A stretch of 64,000 nt of DNA from Citrobacter freundii. GTDB lineage: Bacteria; Bacteroidota; Bacteroidia; Chitinophagales; Chitinophagaceae. A program made the translations under genes and the position numbers. The stretch is from contig QFQQ01000014.1 of NCBI GenBank assembly GCA_003243445.1, forward strand, positions 46,172 through 110,171. Direction: 5' to 3'. This document shows, in pieces, positions 1 to 9,706 of the stretch (positions are counted from its first letter, which is position 1; each line of letters starts with the position of its first letter). The notes under the pieces are model-generated. The model worked only from the letters and a program-made list of their open reading frames with translations, had not been told where the DNA came from and made no database searches.

Positions 1-2430
1 ATCAGTTCGCCGGCACAGCAGCAAACAGCTATCAATAATCTTGTTGAAGGTGTATACACTTTCGAACTGAAAGTAACAGATGATAAAGGCGCTGTAGGCC
101 GTGATACAGTTAAAGTGACGGTGAATGCTTCAGCTCCTCCCGTAAATCAGGCCCCGGTTGCGTATACCGGAGTAAACCAGGTGATCACTCTGCCAGCTAA
201 CTCAGTAACAGTGAATGGAAACGGCAGTTACGATCCTGACGGTACGATCACCACTTATCAGTGGACAAAGATCAGCGGGCCTGCACAAGGCTCGATCGCC
301 TCACCTGCACAGCAACAAACTGCTATCAGTAATCTTGTTCAGGGTGTGTATAAATTTGAGCTGACGGTTACAGATAATGCAGGAGCGACGGGCAAAGATA
401 CTATGACTGTAACGGTGAATGTACCAGCAGTTCCGAAACAGGCTCCAGTAGCTTATACCGGCCCAAACGTCAGCATTACACTTCCGGTGAGCAGCATTAA
501 TGTGAATGGTAACGGCAGCTACGACCCTGATGGAACGATCAGCACCTACCGCTGGACAAAGATCGAAGGCCCGGTACAGTTCGCTATTGTAAGCCCAAAC
601 CAGGTTCAAACGACTATCAATAATCTTGTACAGGGTGTATATCGTTTTGAACTTGCGGTAACCGATAATGACGGCCTGACTGGTAAAGATACCATGACGG
701 TGACTGTTAATCCGGCACCTGCACCTAACCAGCCACCGGTATCGGTTGCTGGTATAGATAAAACGATCACACTACCTGTTAATACAGTTTCATTAAGTGG
801 CACAGGTAGCTTTGATCCTGATGGGACGATTACCGCTTATCAGTGGGCAAAGATCAGCGGACCTGCTGCTTCAACAATTGTCACAGCCACTCAGGCTGAA
901 ACAGTGGTGAATAATCTTGCACAGGGCGTTTACCAGTTTGAACTGACAGTTACCGATAATAAAGGCGCGACAGCAAAAGATACGGTGATGGTAACGGTAA
1001 ATCCGGCTCCTGCACCAAATCTGCCTCCTGTAGCTAACGCAGGGATCGACAAAGTGATAACGCTTCCTGCGAATACGGTCACCCTGAGCGGCAACAGTAG
1101 CTACGACCCTGATGGAACGATCACTGCATATCAATGGACAAAACTCACAGGACCGGCTTCATTCTCTATCGCAACAGGAACACAGGTTCAGACCGTGATC
1201 AATAGCCTGGTACAGGGTGTTTACACTTTTGAATTGCGTGTAACCGATAATAACGGTGCGATTGGCAGAGACACTGTGCAGGTTGCTGTAAATGCAGCTA
1301 ACGCACCAAACCAGCCGCCTGTTGCGAATGCAGGAAACAATGTAACGATCACACTGCCTACATCTTCCCTGACGATCAACGGCAGCAGCAGCTATGATCC
1401 TGATGGAACCATTACTGCTTACCAGTGGGCAAAGATCGAGGGGCCTGCGCAGTTCACCATTGCAACACCCCTTCAGAAGCAGACCCTTGTCAGCAATCTG
1501 GTACAGGGCGTGTATAAATTCGAATTAAAAGTAACGGACAATAACAATGCAACGGCAAAAGACACAGTAACGATTACCGTAAATCCCGGCGCCGTGAACC
1601 AATTGCCCGTTGCCAACGCAGGAGCTAATATTCAGATAACACTTCCGGCTAACAGTGTGACTGCAAACGGATCTGCAAGCTATGACCCTGATGGTACGAT
1701 CGCTGCTTATCAGTGGACAAAGATCGAAGGCCCTGCACAGTTCACTATAGCGACGCCGACGCAAAAGCAGACGGTGATCAGTAATCTGGTACAAGGGATC
1801 TACAAGTTTGAATTGACAGTGACTGATAACAAAGGTGCAAGCAGCAAAGCCACACTCATTGTGACAGTTAATGCCGCAACAACACCCGCTAACCAGTTAC
1901 CGGTCGCCATTACCGGAAATGCGCAGACGATCATTTATCCGGTGGATAGAGTAACGCTTGATGGATCTTCCAGCTATGATACGGATGGGATCATTGTTAC
2001 TTACCAATGGTCAATGGTTTCAGGCCCCGGACAGGCAGTATTCACTGCAGCAACTTCCAGAACAACCGAAGCAACACAACTTGTGCCCGGGGAGTATAAA
2101 TTCAAACTTGTTGTAACTGATAACCGCGGCGGCCAGGGTGATACAACGGTAATCGTGAACGTTATGCCGGTTGACTCAAGGGCAAGAGTTTATCCGAATC
2201 CTGCAAAGGATATGCTGAACGTTGTGATCGAGTCAAGCACAGAGCGCAATAACACTTACCTGAGGATCTTTGATACGTTTGGTAAACTGGTGTACCAGGA
2301 ACAGTTCATGCGCACTTCGCAGAAAATGATCCGCCCCGTTGACATCAGCAAGCTTGCAAATGGCGCGTATTTCATTAACATTGGAGTCGATATCAATCAT
2401 GTTAAAACGCTGCAGTTCATCAAGCAGTAA
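1..2430 (+). CDS. PKD-repeat surface protein with T9SS type A sorting domain (5' end outside window)
   Basis: The frame is open from base 1, so the gene begins upstream; 809 residues are visible. They form the tail of one PKD domain followed by seven complete PKD-like domains of about 95 residues, each with the YDPDGTI-x-YQW and GVYxFEL-x-VTDN signatures and usually joined by short Pro/Ala-rich linkers. The last 80 or so residues begin with VYPNPAKD and end in FIKQ, a typical type A sorting domain that directs export through the type IX secretion system and attachment to the outer membrane. PKD arrays normally act as spacers or carbohydrate/protein-binding stalks, so the functional head probably lies upstream of the window. 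A hairpin terminator follows directly. Confidence 0.93.
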   Translation: MSSPAQQQTAINNLVEGVYTFELKVTDDKGAVGRDTVKVTVNASAPPVNQAPVAYTGVNQVITLPANSVTVNGNGSYDPDGTITTYQWTKISGPAQGSIASPAQQQTAISNLVQGVYKFELTVTDNAGATGKDTMTVTVNVPAVPKQAPVAYTGPNVSITLPVSSINVNGNGSYDPDGTISTYRWTKIEGPVQFAIVSPNQVQTTINNLVQGVYRFELAVTDNDGLTGKDTMTVTVNPAPAPNQPPVSVAGIDKTITLPVNTVSLSGTGSFDPDGTITAYQWAKISGPAASTIVTATQAETVVNNLAQGVYQFELTVTDNKGATAKDTVMVTVNPAPAPNLPPVANAGIDKVITLPANTVTLSGNSSYDPDGTITAYQWTKLTGPASFSIATGTQVQTVINSLVQGVYTFELRVTDNNGAIGRDTVQVAVNAANAPNQPPVANAGNNVTITLPTSSLTINGSSSYDPDGTITAYQWAKIEGPAQFTIATPLQKQTLVSNLVQGVYKFELKVTDNNNATAKDTVTITVNPGAVNQLPVANAGANIQITLPANSVTANGSASYDPDGTIAAYQWTKIEGPAQFTIATPTQKQTVISNLVQGIYKFELTVTDNKGASSKATLIVTVNAATTPANQLPVAITGNAQTIIYPVDRVTLDGSSSYDTDGIIVTYQWSMVSGPGQAVFTAATSRTTEATQLVPGEYKFKLVVTDNRGGQGDTTVIVNVMPVDSRARVYPNPAKDMLNVVIESSTERNNTYLRIFDTFGKLVYQEQFMRTSQKMIRPVDISKLANGAYFINIGVDINHVKTLQFIKQ

Positions 2431-2452
2431 TTAAAATAAGATTTATGTTCAG

Positions 2453-2482
2453 AGGCTGTCTCAAAATTGAGGCAGCCTTTTT
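2453..2482 (+). terminator. Rho-independent terminator after the PKD gene
   Basis: An imperfect hairpin (GGCTGTCTCA, short loop, TGAGGCAGCC) is followed by a run of six T, 22 bases after the stop of the PKD-repeat gene. Confidence 0.8.
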
Positions 2483-2680
2483 TAATTAGCAGCCTCATGG
2501 ATACTGGTGGTTGTTCAGACAACTCCCCGGCCTTCGTTTATTTTTGATACAACGTGGATAACAGTTGCAGCAAAATGCGGCGATCGTTTTGCCGAAATAT
2601 GCGGAATGTCCGCTGAACCGATCCGTTGAAACTGTCCGCGTAAACGAGAGTTGAGTAACGTATAGCAGTGAGGTTTTCAT
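2483..2680. other. Intergenic, no gene seen
   Basis: This is the space between two convergent T9SS genes. The only open frame crosses into the neighbouring gene antisense, shows no recognisable domain and is treated as chance. Apart from the hairpins on either side I see no repeat or RNA. Confidence 0.5.
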
Positions 2681-2722
2681 AAAAGAGAACGCCACTTCAT
2701 CAACGAAGTGGCGTTCTCTTTT
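2681..2722. terminator. Perfect 18-bp hairpin between convergent genes
   Basis: Two perfectly complementary 18-base arms (AAAAGAGAACGCCACTTC and its reverse complement) flank a six-base loop. A-rich and T-rich ends on both sides mean it can terminate transcription in either direction. It lies 17 bases beyond the stop of the leftward gene that ends at 2739. Confidence 0.85.
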
Positions 2723-2738
2723 TATGAAACCTTTCTTA

Positions 2739-4382
2739 TTATCTTGTTTTGATGATCTTTTCAGAGAAGGTGCTTTCTCCATCGGTGAAAAGGATGTAGT
2801 AGGAACCTGTTGGCAGTTCGCTTACATCCATGTATTGTGAACCTGCCGCAAGCCGAAGTGTTTTCAATGTTCTTCCGTTAAGGTCTGTAAGCGTGAGCTT
2901 GAAGTTGGGTTTTGCTGCAAAGATCTGCAGGGTATTTCTTACCGGGTTTGGTGTAATGGAAACGGTAGGACGCCCAGTCGTTCTCAATTTAACAGGTATC
3001 GTCTTCGAATAGGTGTAATGTCCATCGATATCCACCTGCCTGATCCGGTAGAAATTTGTTGCAGTTTTGCTGGGGCTGGTATGGGTATAGCTATAGCGTT
3101 TTTCAACATTTGAATTGCCCGCTGCGGCTACTCCTGACAGTTGCTGGAAGGAAGCACCATCTAAAGAGAATTCCACGTCGTAATGTGAAGCATCGATTTC
3201 CTGGATGCTTGACCATACCAGGCGCACTTTATCAGTTTCATCATATGCTATGAATTCACCCCAGAGGATCGGCAGGCTGATATTTTTGTTGATAACGATA
3301 TTATTTGCATTCACTGTATAGCTGTAGCCTGGAGGAACATTTACGGTTGGTGCGCCACCGGTAAAATTATTATCGGCAGTAACAACAGTATAAGAACCCA
3401 TTGGAGCCGCAGGATTTCCGGTTACGTTGAATATTGTACCGGAAATATTGGAAGATACGCCGGTGATCGTAAGCAGGTCATGACCAACACCCGCACCAGT
3501 TCCATCCTGGATCTCAAGATTTACAACAGGAGTTTTACCTGTGAAAAAGTTGTACGGAACGCTCAGTGCGCCCGGTGAATTTCCTGGTTCCAGCGATCCG
3601 TTATTGCTAGGGATTGTGTGCAGGTCCAACACGCCGATACCTTTTATCAAACCGCTGTTTGCAAAACGGTTAAAATAGAAGTTCCCTGTAACAGGCTTGT
3701 TGATCGTGCCGGAGGCAGTATTGGTGAACTGTCCTGTTGGAGTAGTACCAGAAGTTTGAACATAGCTGTCAGGTGAAGTTGCCATGATCACAAAATTGCC
3801 ATTGTTGACAAACTCGCAATTGTTTACGGTAAATACGCCTGAATAGATCGTGCAGGTTCCGTTATTGGTAAATGTGTTGGTCTCAACATAGCTGGCAGTG
3901 GTAGCAGGGTTTGAAATGACCACGTTGCCACTGTTCACAGTCGTTGTTCTTACACGGGAACCCGCCAGCAGGAAAGAAAGCGTACCTCCGGCATTGATCT
4001 GCAATGAACCGGTTCCATCCAGGATGCCGTTGAAACCCATATTTAATCTACCGTTTACTGTCATGTCAGTACCCGCTCCATTATTCAGGGTGCCGGTCGT
4101 ACTGAATATTGACAGGATGCCGTCGACAACAACCTGGTCGATGGTAATTGCAGTAGACAAAGTGATACTGTCGGTTGAAGAAATGGTGATGACGTCATCC
4201 GCGCTTGTTGGATAAGCGGAAGCCGCTACCCATGTTGTTCCGTTGAAGAACTCCCAATTGGCTGCTGTTGTCCATGAATAGTCGCTGCCTGTTTGCTTGC
4301 TACGGTATGCATTCTGCCCAAAACCGGCCTGCGCCAAGCAGATCAGGCCCACAAAGAGAGACAATGTAGATTTATAGTTCAT
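2739..4382 (-). CDS. T9SS-exported beta-rich surface protein (paralogue 1)
   Basis: 547 residues. A Sec signal peptide (about 1-22, ending GFGQ) is followed by a Gly/Asn/Thr-rich region (about 23-370) with repeated short beta-type stretches such as TINKP and NNGTCTIYSG, resembling beta-helix or autotransporter-like passengers. A fibronectin-like module then starts at LPILWGEF and contains VRLVWSS and NFYRIRQVDIDG. A type A sorting domain (TPNPVRN to EKIIKTR) ends the protein. No catalytic motif was recognised, so adhesin or surface structure is an inference. It is a tandem paralogue of the next gene, with the same ends and a diverged centre. Confidence 0.9.
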   Translation of the reverse strand: MNYKSTLSLFVGLICLAQAGFGQNAYRSKQTGSDYSWTTAANWEFFNGTTWVAASAYPTSADDVITISSTDSITLSTAITIDQVVVDGILSIFSTTGTLNNGAGTDMTVNGRLNMGFNGILDGTGSLQINAGGTLSFLLAGSRVRTTTVNSGNVVISNPATTASYVETNTFTNNGTCTIYSGVFTVNNCEFVNNGNFVIMATSPDSYVQTSGTTPTGQFTNTASGTINKPVTGNFYFNRFANSGLIKGIGVLDLHTIPSNNGSLEPGNSPGALSVPYNFFTGKTPVVNLEIQDGTGAGVGHDLLTITGVSSNISGTIFNVTGNPAAPMGSYTVVTADNNFTGGAPTVNVPPGYSYTVNANNIVINKNISLPILWGEFIAYDETDKVRLVWSSIQEIDASHYDVEFSLDGASFQQLSGVAAAGNSNVEKRYSYTHTSPSKTATNFYRIRQVDIDGHYTYSKTIPVKLRTTGRPTVSITPNPVRNTLQIFAAKPNFKLTLTDLNGRTLKTLRLAAGSQYMDVSELPTGSYYILFTDGESTFSEKIIKTR

Positions 4383-4644
4383 AAAAGTCCAGATTTACGG
4401 GATCATCAAATGGCAGGATTGGACTTTAAAAAGGTCGAAAAATCTTAGGAAAGGGTGTGAAAAAGCAGTATTGGAAGGATATTGAAAGTGGCTGTGAAAA
4501 TAGGTGAAAACTAATAGGTGTGCAAGCTTTTGAGGGTATTTTTCACGAAGGAAATATAACCCGTTTATTAACAAGCGTTCATATTTAAAACGATGATCAG
4601 CGTCAAGTAATCAGCGTGTTACGTACGCACGAATCCTTACAAAA
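4383..4644. other. Upstream region of paralogue 1, no gene seen
   Basis: Spacer between two leftward genes. It must hold the promoter of the gene starting at 4382, but no convincing -33/-7 pair was identified. No open frame of interest. Confidence 0.4.
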
Positions 4645-4679
4645 CGAAGCGGCCATATCATCAGGATATGGCCGCTTCG
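4645..4679 (-). terminator. Terminator of paralogue 2
   Basis: Perfect 15-base arms (CGAAGCGGCCATATC and its complement) with a five-base loop, followed on the minus strand by TTTT. It lies 19 bases beyond the stop of the gene ending at 4699. Confidence 0.85.
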
Positions 4680-4698
4680 GGTATAACAGTCTGTGCTT

Positions 4699-6348
4699 TT
4701 ATCTCATTTTTATGATCTTTTGGGAGAAAGAACTTTCTCCGTCTGAGAAGAGGATGTAATATGTTCCCGTTGACAGTTCGGATACATCCAGGTACTGCGA
4801 TCCTTTTGCAAGGGAAAGCGTTTTCACGGTTTTACCGTTGAGGTCTGTTAGGATCATTTTAAAATTCTCTTTTGCCGCGATGATCTGCAGGCTATTCCTT
4901 ACCGGGTTTGGCGTGGCACTTACCACAGGACGGCCTGTGCCTTTGAGCTTGACCGGAACCGTTTTGGAATATGTGTACTTGCCGTTGATGTCAACCTGTT
5001 TGATCCGGTAGAAGTTGGTGGATGTTTTGCTTGGGCTGGTATGTACGAAGCTGTAGCGTTTTTCCACGTTTGAATTACCCGCAGCAGAGATCCTGGATAC
5101 TGACTGGAAGTTTGAACCGTCTGTTGAGAATTCCACTTCGAAATGGGAAGCATCGATCTCCTGTACGGTTGACCAGATCAGGCGGACCTTGTCGGTTTCG
5201 TCGAAAGCATTGAATTCACCCCAGAGAACGGGGAGGGAAGTATTTTTCTGGATTTCAACACTCATTGAAGTAACTGTAAAAGAATAACCACTTGGTACAG
5301 TGATATTGCTGTTTTGTGGAGGAGTTACAAATGTTCCGTTGGGGTCTACGACGGTGTAAGTGCCTACAGGAGCTGCAGGATTGCCTGTAATAACTAAACG
5401 AGTATCTACGAGGTTCGGTGCACTAAGGCCTAGTAGTCTAATAGCATCATGACCAACTCCAATACCACTTCCATCAACAATTTTCAAATTGACAATGGGA
5501 GCCGCCCCTATCGCGAACATTGCAGTAGGAAGCTGTAGATAGCCGGGTGTTGCTCCTATTTGAATGGTGCTATTAAGTCCAATGGAAGACGCATTAGTAA
5601 CGTCAAGAGTTCCTCTTGCAACAATCGCTCCTTCATTAGCCAGCCGGTTTATGAAAAAGAGATCGTCATTCGGCTTATTTATTGTACCGCTTGCCGCATT
5701 GTATAATGAGCCGCCAGCAGTTGACTGAATATAACAGTCGGGAGATGTACCAAGAATATTGAATGTGCCGTAGTTAGTAAACTGGTAATAATTAAAAGCA
5801 AATCCTCCTGAAATAATGTTGAAAGTGCCGAAATTATTGAATAGTTGTTCAATTCCTGACGTCGCGCCTGTAGGATTTGATGCGGTGGTCGTTCCGTAGT
5901 TGTCCGTAATAACTCTCAGTCTTCCATTATTTACCGGAAATAATAGCGATCCGCCTGAATTGATCTGTAGGTAGCCGGAGCCCCCAAGACTGCCATTGAG
6001 ACCGATATAGAGCTTTCCATTAACTTCCATGTCTAGTCCAGTTGCATCTCGTAAATTTTGCGTTGAACTGAAAATTGCCAACACTCCGTCAACAACAACC
6101 TGATCTATCAAAAGACCGGTTGATAAAGTGATACTGTCTGTAGCAGAGATAGTGATCACATCAGCGGTACTGGTCGGATAAGCAGTAGCCGCTACCCAGC
6201 TCACGCCATCAAACATCTCCCAATTGGCAATATTCGTCCACGAGTAATTCGCACCGGTCTGTTTACTCCGGTAAGCATTCTGGCCAAAACCAATCTGGCA
6301 CATAAGAACAAGGCCCACGAAAAAAGCAAGCGTAAATTTATATTTCAT
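4699..6348 (-). CDS. T9SS-exported beta-rich surface protein (paralogue 2)
   Basis: 549 residues with the same plan as its downstream neighbour: signal peptide (about 1-22, GFGQ), the YRSKQTG-x-x-YSWT start, a variable Gly/Asn-rich passenger (about 120-370), the LPVLWGEF fibronectin-like module and a type A sorting domain (TPNPVRN to QKIIKMR). The first 110 and last 180 residues are close to the neighbour, whereas the central passenger is only weakly similar. The pair looks like a tandem duplication with a rapidly changing or exchanged centre. Function is unknown; cell-surface location is inferred from the sorting domain. Confidence 0.9.
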   Translation of the reverse strand: MKYKFTLAFFVGLVLMCQIGFGQNAYRSKQTGANYSWTNIANWEMFDGVSWVAATAYPTSTADVITISATDSITLSTGLLIDQVVVDGVLAIFSSTQNLRDATGLDMEVNGKLYIGLNGSLGGSGYLQINSGGSLLFPVNNGRLRVITDNYGTTTASNPTGATSGIEQLFNNFGTFNIISGGFAFNYYQFTNYGTFNILGTSPDCYIQSTAGGSLYNAASGTINKPNDDLFFINRLANEGAIVARGTLDVTNASSIGLNSTIQIGATPGYLQLPTAMFAIGAAPIVNLKIVDGSGIGVGHDAIRLLGLSAPNLVDTRLVITGNPAAPVGTYTVVDPNGTFVTPPQNSNITVPSGYSFTVTSMSVEIQKNTSLPVLWGEFNAFDETDKVRLIWSTVQEIDASHFEVEFSTDGSNFQSVSRISAAGNSNVEKRYSFVHTSPSKTSTNFYRIKQVDINGKYTYSKTVPVKLKGTGRPVVSATPNPVRNSLQIIAAKENFKMILTDLNGKTVKTLSLAKGSQYLDVSELSTGTYYILFSDGESSFSQKIIKMR

Positions 6349-6608
6349 ATAATCAGATTTCGTATGTGGTAATTATCACACGGTCCGGAAAGGTGGATGG
6401 ATCTTAAAAACAGGGCAATAAAACGGTGGTCGCAGGGGATATTGGAGATAGGCGCGTGAAGTTAATCAATCCCATATCTCCGCCAAATCTTTTCAGGTAT
6501 TTTTAGGGATCATGTGTAGCAAGATGGGTTTTTCGTACATGAAAGTGTTTACATGTATATTTTATTTATGAAAAAACCGGTTTATCTTGTATTCGAATTA
6601 GGAGATCC

Positions 6609-7181
6609 ATGCAGCGGAAAAAATTTATTAAGAGATTCCTCTTACTGGGAGGAGGTGCTGTAGCAGCCGTATCAGGCTTCAAAGCCTATCATGTATTCAA
6701 ATCACCTGACTTCGGCCTTTTAACCGAAGCACTACCACTGATCAGCGAACTCGCTGATACGATCATTCCCCGTACAGATACGCCCGGAGCAAAAGATGCA
6801 GGCGTAGGTGCATTCATTGTGCTGATGGTGAAAGACTGCTGTCCGACAGCCACACAAAACAGATTCATCGATGGTGTGAAAGATCTTGCTATTTATACAC
6901 AAATGGGATATGGCCGCCCTTTTGATAAGTGTTCCATTGCTGAGAGAACGGCTGTCTTAAAGCATTTTGAAAAGAAAAGCGTATTCTTTAAAGGTACAGC
7001 TGCCAAAGTCGAACATAAACTGCTTGGTGATCCGTTCTTCACAACCTTAAAAAAATATACGGTGCTTGGTTATTGCAGTTCAAAGGCAGGTGCCACTCAG
7101 GCGCTCGCGTATCAGGCTGTTCCGGGGCATTATATCAATACAGATCTTAAACCAGGGCAGAAAGCCTGGGCCACTCAATAA
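6609..7181 (+). CDS. Gluconate 2-dehydrogenase subunit 3-like protein
   Basis: 190 residues with an AGGAG ribosome site five bases before the ATG. The N-terminus (RKKFIKRFLLLGGGAVAAVSG) is a basic stretch plus hydrophobic segment resembling a Tat-type or membrane-anchoring signal, although a strict twin Arg is missing. The body carries LPLISELADTIIPRTDTPGAKDAGV, the hallmark of the gluconate 2-dehydrogenase gamma-subunit family, small partners that escort a flavin GMC dehydrogenase to the periplasm. The GMC gene begins 15 bases after the stop, so the two are probably one operon and one complex. Confidence 0.9.
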   Translation: MQRKKFIKRFLLLGGGAVAAVSGFKAYHVFKSPDFGLLTEALPLISELADTIIPRTDTPGAKDAGVGAFIVLMVKDCCPTATQNRFIDGVKDLAIYTQMGYGRPFDKCSIAERTAVLKHFEKKSVFFKGTAAKVEHKLLGDPFFTTLKKYTVLGYCSSKAGATQALAYQAVPGHYINTDLKPGQKAWATQ

Positions 7182-7196
7182 ATCTTATCCCGATCC

Positions 7197-8915
7197 ATGG
7201 GCGATCCACAACAAAATATTAATAGCCGCGCCATTCCGCAGCATACCTATGATGCGATCGTGATCGGCTCCGGCATCAGTGGCGGCTGGGCCGCGAAAGA
7301 ACTTTGTCAGAAAGGGCTGAAGACCCTGATGCTTGAACGGGGCAGGAATGTTGAACATGTCCGTGATTACACCACCGCCATGCTTCCTCCCTGGGAACTT
7401 GAGCACCGTCTTGAGAACTCAAAAAAAGATAAGGAAGAAAGCCCGATCCAAAGTATCACCTATAACGAAGGGAACAAACATTTCTTTGTAAATGACCGTG
7501 AGCATCCTTATGTACAGGAATCGCCTTTTCACTGGATCCGTGGTTACCAGGTGGGCGGACGTTCACTTACATGGGGGCGTCAGTGCTACCGCCTGAGTGA
7601 TCTTGATTTTGATGCGAATAAAAAGGAAGGGATCGCGGTCGACTGGCCGATCCGTTATGCCGATATCGCACCGTGGTATGAATATGTAGAAAAATTTGTG
7701 GGCATCAGTGGTCAGGCTGAAGGCCTGCCGCACCTGCCCGATGGCTTCTTTCTTCCACCCATGGAAATGAACTGCCTGGAACAGCACTTCAAAACGCAGG
7801 TCGAAAAAACCATTCCAGGACGGAAAGTCATCATGGGCAGAACAGCCAATCTCACCCGCGGATGGGAGGGGAGAGGTCCCTGTCAGTTCCGTTACCTCTG
7901 CAGCCGCGGCTGCCCCTTCGGCGGGTATTTCAGCAGCAATTCAGCCACTATTCCGGCGGCCATGGCTACCGGCAATCTGACCCTTCGGCCGTTTTCTATC
8001 GTACTCGAGATCCTGTATGATAAAGATAAACGCAAGGCAAAGGGGGTAAAGATCATCGATACAGAAACCCATCAGACCTACGAATATTTTGCAGACATTA
8101 TTTTCCTGAATGCATCAACGATCGGGTCGGCGCAGATCCTGCTTCAATCCGTTTCCGATGCATTCCCGCAGGGCCTGGGCAATTCCAGCGGAGAAGTCGG
8201 ACACAATCTGATGGACCACCACTTCAGAGTGGGTGGTAAAGGCGTATATGATGGGTTCAAGGATAAATACTATGAGGGACGTCGTCCGAATGGCATTTAC
8301 ATTCCCCGCTTCCGTAACCTGGACGAATCAACCAAACGAAATGATTATCTCCGCGGCTTCGGTTACCAGGCAGACGCTGAACGGGAAACCTGGTTTGATA
8401 CATCCAAACGCCTGCCCGGCTTTGGAGAAGACTTCAAAAAGCAACTCACACAGCCCGGCAACTGGACACTATGGATGAGTGCCTGGGGCGAAACCTTGCC
8501 CAATCATGAGAACAGGGTCGCCCTGCATGAAAGCAAAAAAGATAAATGGGGCATTCCGCAGGTCTCCATCCATTTCAAATTTGGCGAGAACGAACTTGCC
8601 ATGCGCAAGGACATGAAGCAGTCAGCCATGGAAATGCTGGAAAAAGCCGGTCTTCGCAGTATTGAGGGTTTCGATTATGACTCAGTCGGCGGCGATTGCG
8701 TACACGAAATGGGAACAGCAAGAATGGGACATGACCCCAAAACCTCTGTCCTCAATAAATGGAACCAGATGCACGAGGTGAAGAACGTATTTATCACCGA
8801 CGGAAGCTGTATGACTTCATCGGCCTGTCAGAATCCATCACTGACATATATGGCGTTGACTGCCCGGGCATGCGACTATGCATTTACAGAACTGAAGAAA
8901 GGAAATCTTGCTTAG
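7197..8915 (+). CDS. GMC-family FAD-dependent oxidoreductase
   Basis: 572 residues, a usual length for the large subunit of gluconate/sugar-alcohol dehydrogenases. A Rossmann FAD motif (IVIGSGISGG) and ERGR lie near the N-terminus. NLMDHH is in the middle; VHEMGTARMG and the C-terminal VFITDGSCMTSSACQNPSLTYMAL contribute the catalytic and FAD-binding regions typical of GMC enzymes. It probably oxidises a sugar or alcohol in the periplasm and passes electrons through a partner; the substrate cannot be read from sequence. No signal peptide of its own is seen, so export would depend on the subunit 3-like protein encoded just upstream. Confidence 0.93.
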   Translation: MGDPQQNINSRAIPQHTYDAIVIGSGISGGWAAKELCQKGLKTLMLERGRNVEHVRDYTTAMLPPWELEHRLENSKKDKEESPIQSITYNEGNKHFFVNDREHPYVQESPFHWIRGYQVGGRSLTWGRQCYRLSDLDFDANKKEGIAVDWPIRYADIAPWYEYVEKFVGISGQAEGLPHLPDGFFLPPMEMNCLEQHFKTQVEKTIPGRKVIMGRTANLTRGWEGRGPCQFRYLCSRGCPFGGYFSSNSATIPAAMATGNLTLRPFSIVLEILYDKDKRKAKGVKIIDTETHQTYEYFADIIFLNASTIGSAQILLQSVSDAFPQGLGNSSGEVGHNLMDHHFRVGGKGVYDGFKDKYYEGRRPNGIYIPRFRNLDESTKRNDYLRGFGYQADAERETWFDTSKRLPGFGEDFKKQLTQPGNWTLWMSAWGETLPNHENRVALHESKKDKWGIPQVSIHFKFGENELAMRKDMKQSAMEMLEKAGLRSIEGFDYDSVGGDCVHEMGTARMGHDPKTSVLNKWNQMHEVKNVFITDGSCMTSSACQNPSLTYMALTARACDYAFTELKKGNLA

Positions 8916-8921
8916 TTAATA

Positions 8922-8937
8922 CAACTTGCCGGTTATA
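8922..8937 (+). repeat. 16-base direct repeat, copy 1
   Basis: CAACTTGCCGGTTATA is found here and again at 11785-11800. The two copies lie outside the three-gene HAD/SDR/UbiA operon. Flanking bases (TTAA before, TAT after) are partly shared as well. Confidence 0.6.
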
Positions 8938-8952
8938 GCTTTATGACGGTTC

Positions 8953-8977
8953 GATGGCCGATGACCGATGGCCGATT
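8953..8977. repeat. Short GATGGCCGAT-type repeat
   Basis: Three imperfect copies of a GATGGCCGATGACC-like unit between convergent genes. The same kind of ATGGTCGATG sequence recurs at 32960-33140. Confidence 0.6.
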
Positions 8978-9103
8978 TAAGTCTGACATTCGAACAATGC
9001 CATGAAAAGGCAAAAAGATTGACAAGATGAAGACTGTCTGCCCAACGGGCGTCTATAGGCCATGAGCCATTGAACGACAGTAGGCCGTAAACTGGCAGTT
9101 GGG

Positions 9104-9706
9104 CTAGTTAATTTTCCTGAAAGGCTTGTAAGAAGAATGGTTGGCAAGTGCAAGCATTGGCTTATCGCCTGAACTATCGCCATAGGCGAATATGTCCAAA
9201 TAGTCGGTGAGTGTATACAGTGCTTTTATCCGGCAGACCTTTTCTTCCCCATAACAGTTAAGGCCTTCGATCTTACCGGTCAGGCGATCGTTCTTAACTT
9301 CCAGTCTCGTGGCAATAAGAGACGCACCGATGGATTGAGCCCATTGTTTTAGCCAGTTTTCGGGAGATGCGGATACGATGACGATCTCGATATTTTTTTC
9401 CTGCAAAGACCGGATCTCTTTTAACGCATCGGGTCTCAGCAATCCGGGAAGTACCTCCGTCGCAAACCGTTGACATATTTCTTCAAAATGCGCAAGCGGC
9501 ATGCCCTTGAAAAAATAAGCCAGTATTTTCTCCTTTGCCAATTGGTTGGAAATGATTTTTGCCTTGAATGCAACCAGGTAAGGGCTATTCAGCATAAAGC
9601 CAGTATAAAAAGGAAGCGTTCCTTTTGCAAACCTGATGAATTCAAGCAGCGTATCCTTCGTGGTGATGGTTCCGTCAAAATCAAAGAAAGCAATTCCTTT
9701 TTTCAC
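9104..9706 (-). CDS. HAD-IB family phosphatase
   Basis: 200 residues. The HAD nucleophile motif FFDFDGT (Asp9, Asp11), the SASP motif II, and the acidic GDSSGDKPM motif (Asp177, Asp181) are all present. Members next to a UbiA-type prenyltransferase and a DprE2-like reductase in other genomes are thought to remove the 5-phosphate from polyprenyl-phosphoryl-phosphoribose; that role is inferred here from context. The gene begins with GTG and overlaps the stop of the upstream SDR gene as GTGA, indicating translational coupling. Confidence 0.9.
   Translation of the reverse strand: MKKGIAFFDFDGTITTKDTLLEFIRFAKGTLPFYTGFMLNSPYLVAFKAKIISNQLAKEKILAYFFKGMPLAHFEEICQRFATEVLPGLLRPDALKEIRSLQEKNIEIVIVSASPENWLKQWAQSIGASLIATRLEVKNDRLTGKIEGLNCYGEEKVCRIKALYTLTDYLDIFAYGDSSGDKPMLALANHSSYKPFRKIN

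Noticed and set aside
2495..2782. 95-codon leftward frame between convergent genes
   Set aside because: It reads through a perfect terminator hairpin and into the neighbouring gene in another frame.
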